This document shows, in pieces, positions 1-6,111 of a DNA stretch of 8,915 nt. Source of the DNA: an uncultured Butyricicoccus sp. (GTDB lineage Bacteria > Bacillota > Clostridia > Oscillospirales > Butyricicoccaceae); assembly GCA_947575935.1 (NCBI GenBank), contig CANPPM010000109.1:1-8915 (forward strand), written 5' to 3'. Within the stretch, counting starts at the first letter, position 1, and the number at the start of each line of letters is the position of its first letter. The notes under the pieces are model-generated. The model saw only the letters and a program-made list of their open reading frames with translations. It did no database searches and was not told the origin of the DNA. A program made the translations under genes and the position numbers.

Positions 1-159
1 CGCCTTCAGGTATGCCGTATGAATGGCGCGGATGCGCGCGGGAAAACGCCGGTTTGCGGCCTCGACACGCTCCTCTTTTGGATAAAGGCCCCCGTAATAA
101 GCGCCCATCGCACCGTCAAACAGCAGAAAATGCTCGTGCAGATAGGTTCTGACGTCCAT
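1..159 (-). CDS. Homocysteine S-methyltransferase / methylenetetrahydrofolate reductase-type protein, N-terminal part
   Basis: Only the first 53 codons lie in the window; the gene continues past position 1. The protein begins MDVRTYLHEHFLLFDGAMGA, and LFDGAMG (residues 13-19) is the opening strand of the homocysteine S-methyltransferase barrel. The spacing and the DVRxYL start resemble the bifunctional YitJ-type proteins, which carry a methyltransferase domain followed by 5,10-methylene-THF reductase. The reductase half is outside the window, so bifunctionality is inferred. The start is well supported: ATG at 159 lies one base beyond the metH stop (161-163), and a strong GGGAGG site lies inside the end of metH, so the two genes are translationally coupled. 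In this operon the reductase would supply methyl-THF to MetH. A stand-alone homocysteine methyltransferase is the main alternative. Confidence 0.8.
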   Translation of the reverse strand, partial: MDVRTYLHEHFLLFDGAMGAYYGGLYPKEERVEAANRRFPARIRAIHTAYLKA

Positions 160-160
160 G

Positions 161-2509
161 TTATCCCAGCACCTCCCGCGCGATAGCGACCGACTCCCTG
201 GCGTCGCGCGCAAAGTAGTCCGCACCAATTGTTTGGGCATAATCAGGCGTAAGCACCGCACCGCCGACCCATACCTTGCAGGCATGCCCGCTGTCACGCA
301 GCGCCTGTATGGTCTGTTCCATACTGCCAAGGGTGGTCGTCATCAGCGCAGAGAGCCCGATTAAGCGCACGTCCTCCCGCACGGCCGTCTGCACCACAGT
401 TTCCGCCGGCACATCGCGGCCCAGATCGATGACGGTATAGCCATAGTTTTCCAAAATTGTCTTGACAATATTCTTCCCGATGTCGTGGATATCCCCCTTG
501 ACTGTCGCAACGATGACCTTACCCTTGGAAACCGGCGGCGCGCCCCGATCCGCTATTGCGGTCCGGATCACGTCAAAGGCTTCCTGCGCCGCCCCTGCCG
601 AATTGATCAGCTGCGGCAAGAAGATCTCCCCCTTTTCAAAGCGCGCGCCCACCGCGTCGAGCGCGGGAATGAGCTGACGGCTGATGATCTCCGTCTCAGG
701 CATACCGGCAGCCAGCAGACCGGCGGTCAGGCGGCGGGCATCCGCCCCCAGCCCTTTCTCAATGGCATACGGGATGTCACGCGCCGCCACAGGCGCGGCC
801 GGCGCATCGGACGCCGTCTCCCCCAGGTTTGCGGCAATGTACGCCTGCGCGCCCTTGTCCACATTATAAAGCACATTGTAGACGCGGACCGCGTCCATCA
901 CCGGCCGTACACTGGGATTCAGAATCGGCAGGTCAAGTCCGTGCGCCATCGCCAACGTCAGAAAGCCGGCGGTGATTTTACTGCGCGCAGGCAGCCCAAA
1001 CGAAATATTGGATACCCCGAGCACACAGTGCAGCCCCAGGCGGTCGCGAACCATTTGCATCGCCCGCAGGGTCTCAACCGCCTTATCCTGCTCTGCGGAA
1101 ACGGTCAGAGTCAGGCAGTCTATAAAAACGTCCTCTGCCGGAATGCCGTGCCGGCGCGCCTCTTCTAAAATGCGCGCCGCAATCGCAAAGCGGCCCTCGG
1201 CCGTAGGCGGAATACCATGGCTGTCCATTGTCAATCCGACAACGGCCGCACCGTACTTTTTCGCAAGCGGCAGGATCCGGCCAAGCACCGCCTGTTCCCC
1301 ATTGACCGAATTAATGATCGCCTTTCCGCTGACCACACGTAAGCCAGCCTCAAGGGCCGCCGGGTCAGAGGAGTCCAGCTGCAGCGGCAAATCGGTCACC
1401 GACTGAATGGCCTTGACCACCCGGACCATCATCTGCGGTTCATCTATCCCGGGCAGGCCGACATTGACGTCCAGGATATGCGCGCCCGCATCGGCCTGCT
1501 CGACCGCCTGCCCAAGAATATAATCCAAATCATTTTCCAACAGCGCTTGCCGAAACCGTTTTTTTCCGGTCGGATTGATACGCTCCCCAATAATGCGCAC
1601 GCCGTCAATATTGACGACATTGGTAGGGGTGCAGACCACCGACCTGCGCCGGACGCACCGCGCCGGAACCTCGACCCCCTTTGTTTGTTCGGCCAGCATG
1701 GCGATGCATGCCGGGTCAGTGCCACAGCAGCCGCCCATATAGGAGACACCCAGCGCGGCAAAGCGCGCCATTTCCCCGGCAAACGCAGCCGGGGTAATAT
1801 GATATTCCCCGGTTGCAGGATCGGGAAGCCCGGCATTTGCCTTGACCACGACCGGCAGGGCTGTCAGGGCGCACAGGCGCTCGACAAGGGGGTACAGCTC
1901 TCGCGGCCCCAACGAGCAATTCATGCCGACGGCATCGGCCCCCAGCCCCTCGGCTACCGCCGCCATGGCCTCAACCGTGCAGCCGGTGAACGTGCGTCCG
2001 TTCTCCTCAAAGGTCATGGTAACAAAAACCGGCAGACGGGTGTGTTCCTTCGCGGCAAGCACCGCCGCCTTGACCTCGTAAAGATCGGTCATCGTCTCCA
2101 GCGCAATTAGGTCTGCGCCCGCCGCCGCGCCTGCCAGCATCACCTCACGGTATATGTCATACGCTTCTTCAAACGAAAGCGTCCCATAGGGCTCCAGCAT
2201 TTGCCCGATCGGTCCAACATCCAGCGCAACCCGTGCGCCGCTCCCCGCACATGCCGCACGGGCGCAGGCAACCGCCGCGGATACCAACGCCTCAACCGCA
2301 TACCCCGTCCCCGCCAACTTATAGCGGTTTGCGCCAAAGCTGTTTGCATACGCAATCTGAGACCCTGCCGCAAGATACGCGCGGTGAATCGCGGTCACAC
2401 CGTCCGGGTTGGTCAGGCACAGCGCCTCCGGGCATCGTCCGGGGCAAAGCCCGCTCTTTTGCAGCATGGTGCCCATCGCACCATCCAGATAGGTGATCTT
2501 ATTTCCCAC
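161..2509 (-). CDS. metH: Cobalamin-dependent methionine synthase lacking the reactivation domain
   Basis: This cytoplasmic enzyme transfers a methyl group from methyl-THF through cobalamin to homocysteine, giving methionine. Counting from the chosen GTG start gives 782 residues. The homocysteine-binding barrel spans about 5-280, with zinc cysteines C198 (GMNCSLGP) and C261-C262 (GGCCGTDP). A pterin-binding domain of the DHPS type starts at IGERINPTG (307-315) and runs to about 550. A helical cap follows, then a Rossmann B12 domain whose DIHDIGKN (673-680) provides the cobalt-ligating His675. The protein stops after the B12 domain, so the C-terminal SAM-binding reactivation domain of E. coli MetH (about 1,227 aa) is absent; it is encoded by the preceding gene. 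The frame is open further upstream to a TTG at 2605, but that would overlap the preceding gene by 107 bases and add residues unlike the family. GTG at 2509 is the only other credible start, and it overlaps that gene by 11 bases. Confidence 0.95.
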   Translation of the reverse strand: MGNKITYLDGAMGTMLQKSGLCPGRCPEALCLTNPDGVTAIHRAYLAAGSQIAYANSFGANRYKLAGTGYAVEALVSAAVACARAACAGSGARVALDVGPIGQMLEPYGTLSFEEAYDIYREVMLAGAAAGADLIALETMTDLYEVKAAVLAAKEHTRLPVFVTMTFEENGRTFTGCTVEAMAAVAEGLGADAVGMNCSLGPRELYPLVERLCALTALPVVVKANAGLPDPATGEYHITPAAFAGEMARFAALGVSYMGGCCGTDPACIAMLAEQTKGVEVPARCVRRRSVVCTPTNVVNIDGVRIIGERINPTGKKRFRQALLENDLDYILGQAVEQADAGAHILDVNVGLPGIDEPQMMVRVVKAIQSVTDLPLQLDSSDPAALEAGLRVVSGKAIINSVNGEQAVLGRILPLAKKYGAAVVGLTMDSHGIPPTAEGRFAIAARILEEARRHGIPAEDVFIDCLTLTVSAEQDKAVETLRAMQMVRDRLGLHCVLGVSNISFGLPARSKITAGFLTLAMAHGLDLPILNPSVRPVMDAVRVYNVLYNVDKGAQAYIAANLGETASDAPAAPVAARDIPYAIEKGLGADARRLTAGLLAAGMPETEIISRQLIPALDAVGARFEKGEIFLPQLINSAGAAQEAFDVIRTAIADRGAPPVSKGKVIVATVKGDIHDIGKNIVKTILENYGYTVIDLGRDVPAETVVQTAVREDVRLIGLSALMTTTLGSMEQTIQALRDSGHACKVWVGGAVLTPDYAQTIGADYFARDARESVAIAREVLG

Positions 2510-3155
2510 AGCTTTTCCCAGCCTTTCTATAGGTACAGTTTTCGAACATAGAGCAGTATGCGCAGCCCCGGAAGCGGCGCGGCTGCGGCCTGCCGGCAAC
2601 GCCAAGGACCGCCGTCACCGACTTGCGCGGCGTCAAAATGCCGGTCGGGGTCAGCGTCAGCCCGATCCGCCGTGAAGCGTCCAACACCTCTAAAAAACGC
2701 GGCTGCACCGAAAGCGGTAAATCCCCATACCCGGGGCTGAACCGGTCGGTCAAAAACACCCCGCCGCCAAGCGCAGACCGGATCTCCTCCTCCGCCGCAT
2801 CACAGACCGCCTCGATCGCGGCCGAACCACAGCAGTCCAGGATCAGGGCGCGGGTCATATCACGCACCTGCGCACGGCGGATCGCATCCTCAATCCTGCC
2901 GCCCAGGGTTGCCGCCATCAGCACACACCGCCCGGATTCACAAAGCAGCGCCCGCACATCAGCCCCGGCCAACACCCCCTCGGGGATCTCCGCCGCCGGA
3001 AACAGCCGCCAAACCATACGCGGCGCGGCAAGCTCCAAAGCCTGCTGCAGGCAGCCGTCTACCTGCGCATTGACCTCGGGCGGGATCTCGCTGCCCCGCC
3101 AGCCGAGGTACTGCAGCACCTCGGCCCGGGAAATCCTACTCAGCGTAACAGACAT
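2499..3155 (-). CDS. MetH reactivation-domain protein (stand-alone)
   Basis: This 218-residue protein corresponds to the C-terminal activation domain of MetH (Met_synt_B12 family). That domain binds S-adenosylmethionine and supports reductive methylation of inactive cob(II)alamin. The diagnostic stretch is RFSPGYGDLP (138-147), matching the RPAPGY SAM-binding motif of E. coli MetH, followed by a TPTGILTPRKSVTAVLGV segment (169-186). It is the first gene of the methionine operon and overlaps metH by 11 bases, which explains why metH lacks this domain. The ATG at 3155 has AAAGGA about 10 bases upstream; an in-frame GTG at 3176 is less likely because it would take in that site. The C-terminus carries four cysteines (C198, C201, C207, C216), a possible metal site not present in the E. 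coli domain. The electron donor is not encoded here. Confidence 0.9.
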   Translation of the reverse strand: MSVTLSRISRAEVLQYLGWRGSEIPPEVNAQVDGCLQQALELAAPRMVWRLFPAAEIPEGVLAGADVRALLCESGRCVLMAATLGGRIEDAIRRAQVRDMTRALILDCCGSAAIEAVCDAAEEEIRSALGGGVFLTDRFSPGYGDLPLSVQPRFLEVLDASRRIGLTLTPTGILTPRKSVTAVLGVAGRPQPRRFRGCAYCSMFENCTYRKAGKSCGK

Positions 3156-3195
3156 TGCAGTTTCATCCTTTAACACAATAACAATTCAGTTTTCT

Positions 3196-3224
3196 ATTAT
3201 AGCATAAGGGAAGGGAAGAGTGAA
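3196..3224 (-). promoter_or_regulatory. Sigma-A promoter of the methionine operon
   Basis: Read on the minus strand, TTCACT (3219-3224) is separated by 17 bases from a perfect TATAAT (3196-3201). A TGC just upstream of the -10 makes it an extended -10 promoter. Transcription would start near 3189, leaving only about 35 bases before the ATG at 3155. That is too short for a SAM riboswitch, T-box or cobalamin riboswitch, so none of these controls the operon from this promoter. Confidence 0.75.
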
Positions 3225-3288
3225 GTGCTTTTTTCCGGGAACTGTTACGGCACCCGGCCTGCCGCTCTGTCATAAACGCACATACCGG

Positions 3289-3317
3289 TTGTGTTTTACC
3301 GAATCTTGTGGTAAAAT
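3289..3317 (+). promoter_or_regulatory. Promoter of the YbaK-like gene with an embedded inverted repeat
   Basis: TTGTGT (3289-3294), a 17-base spacer and TAAAAT (3312-3317) form a good sigma-A promoter about 30 bases before the start codon. A perfect 7-bp inverted repeat, TTTTACC (3294-3300) and GGTAAAA (3310-3316), with 9 bases between arms, occupies the spacer and most of the -10 box. It is therefore placed like a repressor operator. No regulator gene is adjacent, so the operator role is inference. Confidence 0.7.
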
Positions 3318-3348
3318 AAAACAACAAATCAATTGGGAGGGATGGCCC

Positions 3349-3825
3349 ATGTCCATCGAAAAGGTCCGTACATATTTCCGCACGCTTGGCATCGCGGACC
3401 GCGTACAGGAATTCCCGGTTTCCAGCGCAACCGTCGTGCTGGCGGCGCAGGCGCTCGGCGTTGCAGAGGCAAGGATCGCAAAAACATTATCTTTCCGGGT
3501 GCGTGAAGCCGTCGTACTGATCGTCATGGCGGGGGATGCACGGATCGACAATCCCAAATACAAGGCCCAGTTCGGCACAAAGGCCAAAATGCTAAGCCAC
3601 GAAGAAGCAGCCTCGCTGGTCGGACATGCCGTTGGCGGCGTCTGTCCGTTTGCGGTAAACCCAGGCGTTCAGGTCTATCTAGATGAATCGCTGCGCCGGT
3701 TTGAGACCGTATTCCCAGCGTGCGGCAGCGCAAACAGTGCGATTGAGCTGACCCTGCCCGAGCTTGCCCAATATGCCCGCCCGCTCGGCTGGATCGATGT
3801 CTGCAAAGATTGGCAACAACCCTAA
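3349..3825 (+). CDS. YbaK/EbsC-family aminoacyl-tRNA deacylase-like protein
   Basis: This 158-residue cytoplasmic protein has the fold of the editing domain inserted in bacterial prolyl-tRNA synthetase. Family members hydrolyse mischarged tRNAs such as Cys-tRNA(Pro). Visible marks are the conserved lysine in AKTLSF (K45), the stretch from DARIDNPKYKAQFG (63-76), the loop VGGVCPFAV (95-103), then VYLDESLRRFETVFPACGS (109-127) and SAIELT (130-135). Length matches the family's usual 155-165 aa. The start is fixed by GGGAGGG upstream of ATG 3349; the reading frame stays open back to 3220, but that extension crosses the promoter and is not coding. The gene is monocistronic, with its own promoter and a strong terminator at 3888. 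Substrate cannot be told from sequence: YbaK-like Cys-tRNA(Pro) deacylase or a relative of unknown specificity are both possible. Confidence 0.88.
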   Translation: MSIEKVRTYFRTLGIADRVQEFPVSSATVVLAAQALGVAEARIAKTLSFRVREAVVLIVMAGDARIDNPKYKAQFGTKAKMLSHEEAASLVGHAVGGVCPFAVNPGVQVYLDESLRRFETVFPACGSANSAIELTLPELAQYARPLGWIDVCKDWQQP

Positions 3826-3887
3826 CGCCTATTCCCCAACATTTTGATCATTTTGCGCCTGTCAATATTTTGTCCCTGCAAAAAGCA

Positions 3888-3928
3888 GGCCGGCCCGCAA
3901 ACGAGGAAACGGGCCGGCCGCGTTTTTT
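3888..3928 (+). terminator. Rho-independent terminator after the YbaK-like gene
   Basis: A perfect 10-bp GC stem, GGCCGGCCCG (3888-3897) and CGGGCCGGCC (3910-3919), has a 12-base loop and is followed by GCG and six Ts (3923-3928). It lies about 60 bases past the YbaK stop. A run of five As (3880-3884) on the other side would allow it to work on the minus strand too, though no minus-strand gene ends there. Confidence 0.92.
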
Positions 3929-3967
3929 ATCCGCCTTGTCCACAGGCAGAAAAACAGCGTGCTACCG

Positions 3968-3994
3968 CCCCGCCTGACGAAGCGGCGGGGTTTT
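3968..3994 (+). terminator. Second terminator-like hairpin before the antiporter promoter
   Basis: CCCCGCC (3968-3974) pairs with GGCGGGG (3984-3990) across a 9-base loop, followed by TTTT (3991-3994). The T run is short, so termination may be weak. A smaller hairpin, GAACGG (3999-4004) with CCGTTT (4013-4018), follows directly. Together they insulate the antiporter promoter at 4021 from readthrough. No known riboswitch core was recognised. Confidence 0.5.
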
Positions 3995-4020
3995 CGGCGA
4001 ACGGTTTCGCGTCCGTTTTC

Positions 4021-4049
4021 TTGACTCCGCAGACAGCTTATGTTAAGAT
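4021..4049 (+). promoter_or_regulatory. Sigma-A promoter of the cation antiporter gene
   Basis: TTGACT (4021-4026), exactly 17 bases, then TAAGAT (4044-4049), preceded by TGT to give an extended -10. The start codon at 4091 has a perfect GGAGGT (4077-4082) with 8-base spacing. Confidence 0.85.
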
Positions 4050-4090
4050 TGGAAAACATCGGAAAATACGAAAATCGGAGGTCGTAGCGT

Positions 4091-5041
4091 ATGCCAACTG
4101 TTGTGATCGGATTGCTGTTCTCGCTGGGTGTTCTGCTGATTGTGAAGGGCGGTGATGCATTTGTCGATGCCGCCTCATGGATCGCAGAGGCGTTCCACAT
4201 CCCTAAATTCGTCGTCGGCGCCACCATTGTCAGCCTGGCTACTACCCTGCCCGAACTGCTTGTCTCCTCCATCGCCGCGACACAGGGCCGGACTGAAATG
4301 GCAATCGGCAACGCAGTCGGTTCGGTAACGGCAAACGTCGGGCTGATCATGGGGATTTCTATTTTCTGCATGCCCAGCACCATAAGACGCGCAAAAATTG
4401 CGCGGAAAGGCAGCCTGATGCTCCTTTCCGCCGCGCTGCTCTGTGCGCTCTGTTTTCACGGCGCACTGCACCTGCAGCACGGACTGCTGCTGCTTGCCGT
4501 ATTTGCTGTCTTCCTGTGGCAGAACGTACAGGAAGCAGGGCAGGCAATCGGCGCCGCCGGAGGCGGGGCACGGCCCGAAGGCGGGCTCGCGCTCAACTTG
4601 CTGAAATTTGCCCTCGGCGCCGCCGGAATTGTCCTGGGGGCCCAGCTGTTGGTTGACAACGGCAGCGCGCTCGCCCGCATGCTGGGCGTGCCCGAGGGGA
4701 TCATCGGCGTGACCATCATCGCCATCGGAACCTCTTTGCCCGAGCTGGTTACGACACTGACCGCCATTGCCAAAAAGCAGGCGTCGCTTTCCATCGGCAA
4801 TATCATCGGTGCAAACATCATCGACCTGACGCTCATCCTGCCAGTCTCTGCGTGGATTGCGCAGGGCAGACTGCCCATCTCAGAGCAGTCGATCCTCCTG
4901 GACTTCCCGGCATGCTTTACAGTATGTCTCATCGCGATCGTCCCACCGCTGCTGACCGGTCGTTTCCGCCGCTGGCAGGGTCTGGCGCTGCTGGCCTCCT
5001 ACGCGGTCTACCTGATACTGCTGTGCACCCTGTTTTTATAA
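4091..5041 (+). CDS. Calcium/sodium antiporter, CaCA family (YrbG-like)
   Basis: This is a 316-residue inner-membrane protein with about ten hydrophobic segments, the usual size for prokaryotic CaCA exchangers. These exchange Ca2+ for Na+ or H+. The two inverted alpha repeats are clear. Alpha-1 is GATIVSLATTLPEL (43-56, ion-binding E55) continuing to GNAVGS (73-78) and N82. Alpha-2 is GVTIIAIGTSLPEL (206-219, E218) continuing to GNIIGANIIDL (236-246, D245). Alpha-1 is slightly unusual: TTLPE replaces the common TSxPE, and GSVTAN replaces the common GSNxxN, so one usually conserved asparagine is a valine (V79). A cytoplasmic loop between the halves (about 145-166) is Gly/Ala-rich and short. 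The gene has its own promoter and is convergent with the next gene, with only 38 bases between stops. The transported ion is inferred from family. Confidence 0.92.
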   Translation: MPTVVIGLLFSLGVLLIVKGGDAFVDAASWIAEAFHIPKFVVGATIVSLATTLPELLVSSIAATQGRTEMAIGNAVGSVTANVGLIMGISIFCMPSTIRRAKIARKGSLMLLSAALLCALCFHGALHLQHGLLLLAVFAVFLWQNVQEAGQAIGAAGGGARPEGGLALNLLKFALGAAGIVLGAQLLVDNGSALARMLGVPEGIIGVTIIAIGTSLPELVTTLTAIAKKQASLSIGNIIGANIIDLTLILPVSAWIAQGRLPISEQSILLDFPACFTVCLIAIVPPLLTGRFRRWQGLALLASYAVYLILLCTLFL

Positions 5042-5079
5042 TGGGGATGCCGCATCAATGCAGGCCGCCGGAAAACCGG

Positions 5080-5634
5080 TCAAAGGGTCACATAAGCAGC
5101 CTCGTGCCCAAGCGCAGGAAGGACGACGTCAAGCAGCTCCCGCGTCGAAAACCGGAGGCTGGAAGTATTTGCACAAGGATGGCAGGCGAACGCCTCCTGC
5201 CGCACCACGTCCCGGTCAATGACAAGACGGACGCGCCGGTCCGGGTCAAACAACAATCCGAGCACGCCGGCAGAGCCGGGCGACGCCCCCAGGTACTGCC
5301 GCAGCCTGTCCGCATCTGCAAAGGACAATCGCGAACACCCCAACTGTCCGGTTAAATCCTTGGTGTGAAACACCTTTCTTCCCGGCATCAAAAGCAGATA
5401 AAACTGTGTTTTCTGACGGTTGCATAAAAATAGGTTTTTACAAATCCTGGCGCCAAGCCGCTTTTCAACCGCCTCACAGCTTTCAATCGATGCTGCCGCA
5501 TCGTGATCCACCCGCCAATATGCGACGCCATGCGCATCCAGGAACGCATAAACCGCACACTCACCGGGACTGCGCCCAGACAGATCGTCGGGACGCCCAC
5601 GATAAAGCGTAGGATCAACCCATAGTTCCGGCAT
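5080..5634 (-). CDS. ProX-type prolyl-tRNA deacylase (trans-editing factor)
   Basis: This 184-residue cytoplasmic protein belongs to the YbaK/ProX editing superfamily and most resembles the ProX/PrdX group, known for hydrolysing Ala-tRNA(Pro) made in error by prolyl-tRNA synthetase. Marks are AxxxxLGARICKNLFLCN with the conserved lysine K66, LTGQLGCSRLSFADADRL (94-111), LGASPGSAGVLGLLFD (115-130) and the C-terminal HPCANTSSLRFSTREL (152-167). The N-terminal 20 residues look like a short family-specific extension. The ATG at 5634 follows AGGAGGA (5641-5647) with good spacing, and the promoter at 5671-5699 is close by. It is the second tRNA-editing-fold gene within 2.3 kb, but it is clearly a different subfamily from the one at 3349. 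Substrate assignment is from family resemblance. Confidence 0.88.
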   Translation of the reverse strand: MPELWVDPTLYRGRPDDLSGRSPGECAVYAFLDAHGVAYWRVDHDAAASIESCEAVEKRLGARICKNLFLCNRQKTQFYLLLMPGRKVFHTKDLTGQLGCSRLSFADADRLRQYLGASPGSAGVLGLLFDPDRRVRLVIDRDVVRQEAFACHPCANTSSLRFSTRELLDVVLPALGHEAAYVTL

Positions 5635-5670
5635 CCTGATTCCTCCTGTATCTGAAATTTATTCCCTTTC

Positions 5671-5699
5671 AGTATAAAGCGGAACGTCCGGCCCGTCAA
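5671..5699 (-). promoter_or_regulatory. Sigma-A promoter of the ProX-type gene
   Basis: On the minus strand TTGACG (5694-5699), exactly 17 bases and TATACT (5671-5676) precede the AGGAGGA ribosome site. The -35 box begins three bases after the foot of the long hairpin at 5703-5776, whose minus-strand T run ends just before it. Confidence 0.85.
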
Positions 5700-5702
5700 G
5701 AA

Positions 5703-5786
5703 AAATGCCCTGATCTGCTTTGCCCCATCGTTTGTTTTTGAAACACGCTGGGGCAAAGCAACGGTCCAGGGCATTTCTCCTTTTTT
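5703..5786. terminator. Long multi-stage hairpin, probable bidirectional terminator
   Basis: The outer stem is AAATGCCCTG (5703-5712) with CAGGGCATTT (5767-5776), 10 bp. The inner stem is TGCTTTGCCCCA (5716-5727) with TGGGGCAAAGCA (5749-5760), 12 bp. They are separated by a 3/6-base internal loop. The apical region holds a further 4-bp pairing, GTTT (5730-5733) with AAAC (5741-5744). On the plus strand it is followed by CTCC and six Ts (5781-5786); on the minus strand the stem runs directly into five Ts. It could end transcription in either direction, yet no obvious gene feeds it from either side. It could also be an RNA element or a remnant of a small inverted-repeat element. Confidence 0.7.
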
Positions 5787-5953
5787 AAATGGTCTGCACG
5801 CCCAGCGCAGCCCTTTTTCGCTATGCTGCGTTTAAAATTCCTGAAATCCACAAAGGAGCCCTGCGAATTTTTGCCCTGCCCGGCGCGCTAAGGGCCGCCA
5901 GGCAATATGCCTTACGGATGCTGACAAAATATCGCACGAGCGTCGGCCTGGAC

Positions 5954-5981
5954 TTGATGTTTGCAAAGATTATGCTAAAAT
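5954..5981 (+). promoter_or_regulatory. Candidate upstream promoter for the VanR-VanS fusion gene
   Basis: TTGATG (5954-5959), 16 bases and TAAAAT (5976-5981) with a TGC extended -10 give a plausible constitutive sigma-A promoter. Its start site would fall close to the palindrome at 5994-6005. Confidence 0.5.
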
Positions 5982-5993
5982 AATTACGGACAA

Positions 5994-6005
5994 TCGATAT
6001 ATCGA
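5994..6005. repeat. Perfect 12-bp palindrome, possible operator
   Basis: TCGATATATCGA is self-complementary and sits just downstream of the expected start point of the promoter at 5954-5981 and seven bases before the VanR-like box at 6012. The position suits a repressor or activator dimer. No function is proven, and a 12-bp palindrome can occur by chance. Confidence 0.35.
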
Positions 6006-6011
6006 AATCAG

Positions 6012-6047
6012 TCTTAGGAAAATCTTCATTTTTTCTCATTGTATAAT
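6012..6047 (+). promoter_or_regulatory. VanR-box-like site overlapping the -35 region of a TATAAT promoter
   Basis: TCTTAGGAAAAT (6012-6023) matches 11 of 12 positions of the VanR consensus remembered from VanA work, T(C/T)GTANGAAA(T/A)T, with only position 3 differing. It ends 18 bases before a perfect TATAAT (6042-6047), so it covers the place where a -35 box should be; no good -35 sequence exists there. That is the layout expected of an activator-dependent promoter, here autoregulation of the two-component gene by its own phosphorylated regulator domain. The regulatory role is inferred. Confidence 0.5.
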
Positions 6048-6111
6048 CAATATTTCAAAGATATTTTTTGCTTACAATGTATGGGAAAACACCTGAAAGG
6101 AGAGAAGCGGA

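Larger units (their letters stand above)
5787..6111. other. Gene-poor leader region upstream of the VanR-VanS fusion
   Basis: No supported protein gene lies in these 325 bases. Two open frames (5789-5983 plus, 5821-6039 minus) have no ribosome binding site, unlike every real gene nearby, and their proteins look like nothing I recognise. The first 165 bases are GC-rich like the left side and contain GCCCTGC twice in direct orientation (near 5861 and 5876). From about 5955 the sequence becomes AT-rich and carries two candidate promoters, a palindrome and a VanR-box-like site. The last part (6048-6111) is leader RNA with AAAGGAG at 6096-6102, nine bases before the ATG. An inverted repeat, CATTGTA (6037-6043) and TACAATG (6073-6079), brackets the AT-rich stretch. 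Confidence 0.6.

Noticed and set aside
2510..2605. Longer MetH start at TTG 2605
   Set aside because: It would overlap the reactivation gene by 107 bases and add a 32-residue Arg/Ala-rich leader not found in the family, while GTG 2509 begins right before the barrel's first strand.
3220..3348. N-terminal extension of the YbaK-like protein
   Set aside because: The frame is open, but it spans the promoter and lies upstream of a clear GGGAGG-ATG start.
3950..4090. Riboswitch upstream of the cation antiporter
   Set aside because: The structured part (3968-4018) lies upstream of the promoter at 4021-4049, so it is not in the antiporter leader. The leader itself is only about 35 bases.
5068..5079. 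CCGG-AAAA-CCGG hairpin between the two convergent stops
   Set aside because: The stem is only 4 bp and no T run follows on either strand; it is too weak to call a terminator.
5789..5983. Open frame of 64 codons on the plus strand
   Set aside because: There is no ribosome binding site before its ATG, which lies next to the hairpin T run, and the frame overlaps a promoter. The protein shows no recognisable motif.
5821..6039. Open frame of 72 codons on the minus strand
   Set aside because: There is no Shine-Dalgarno sequence upstream of the ATG, it overlaps the control elements of the next gene, and its composition changes midway with the local GC shift.
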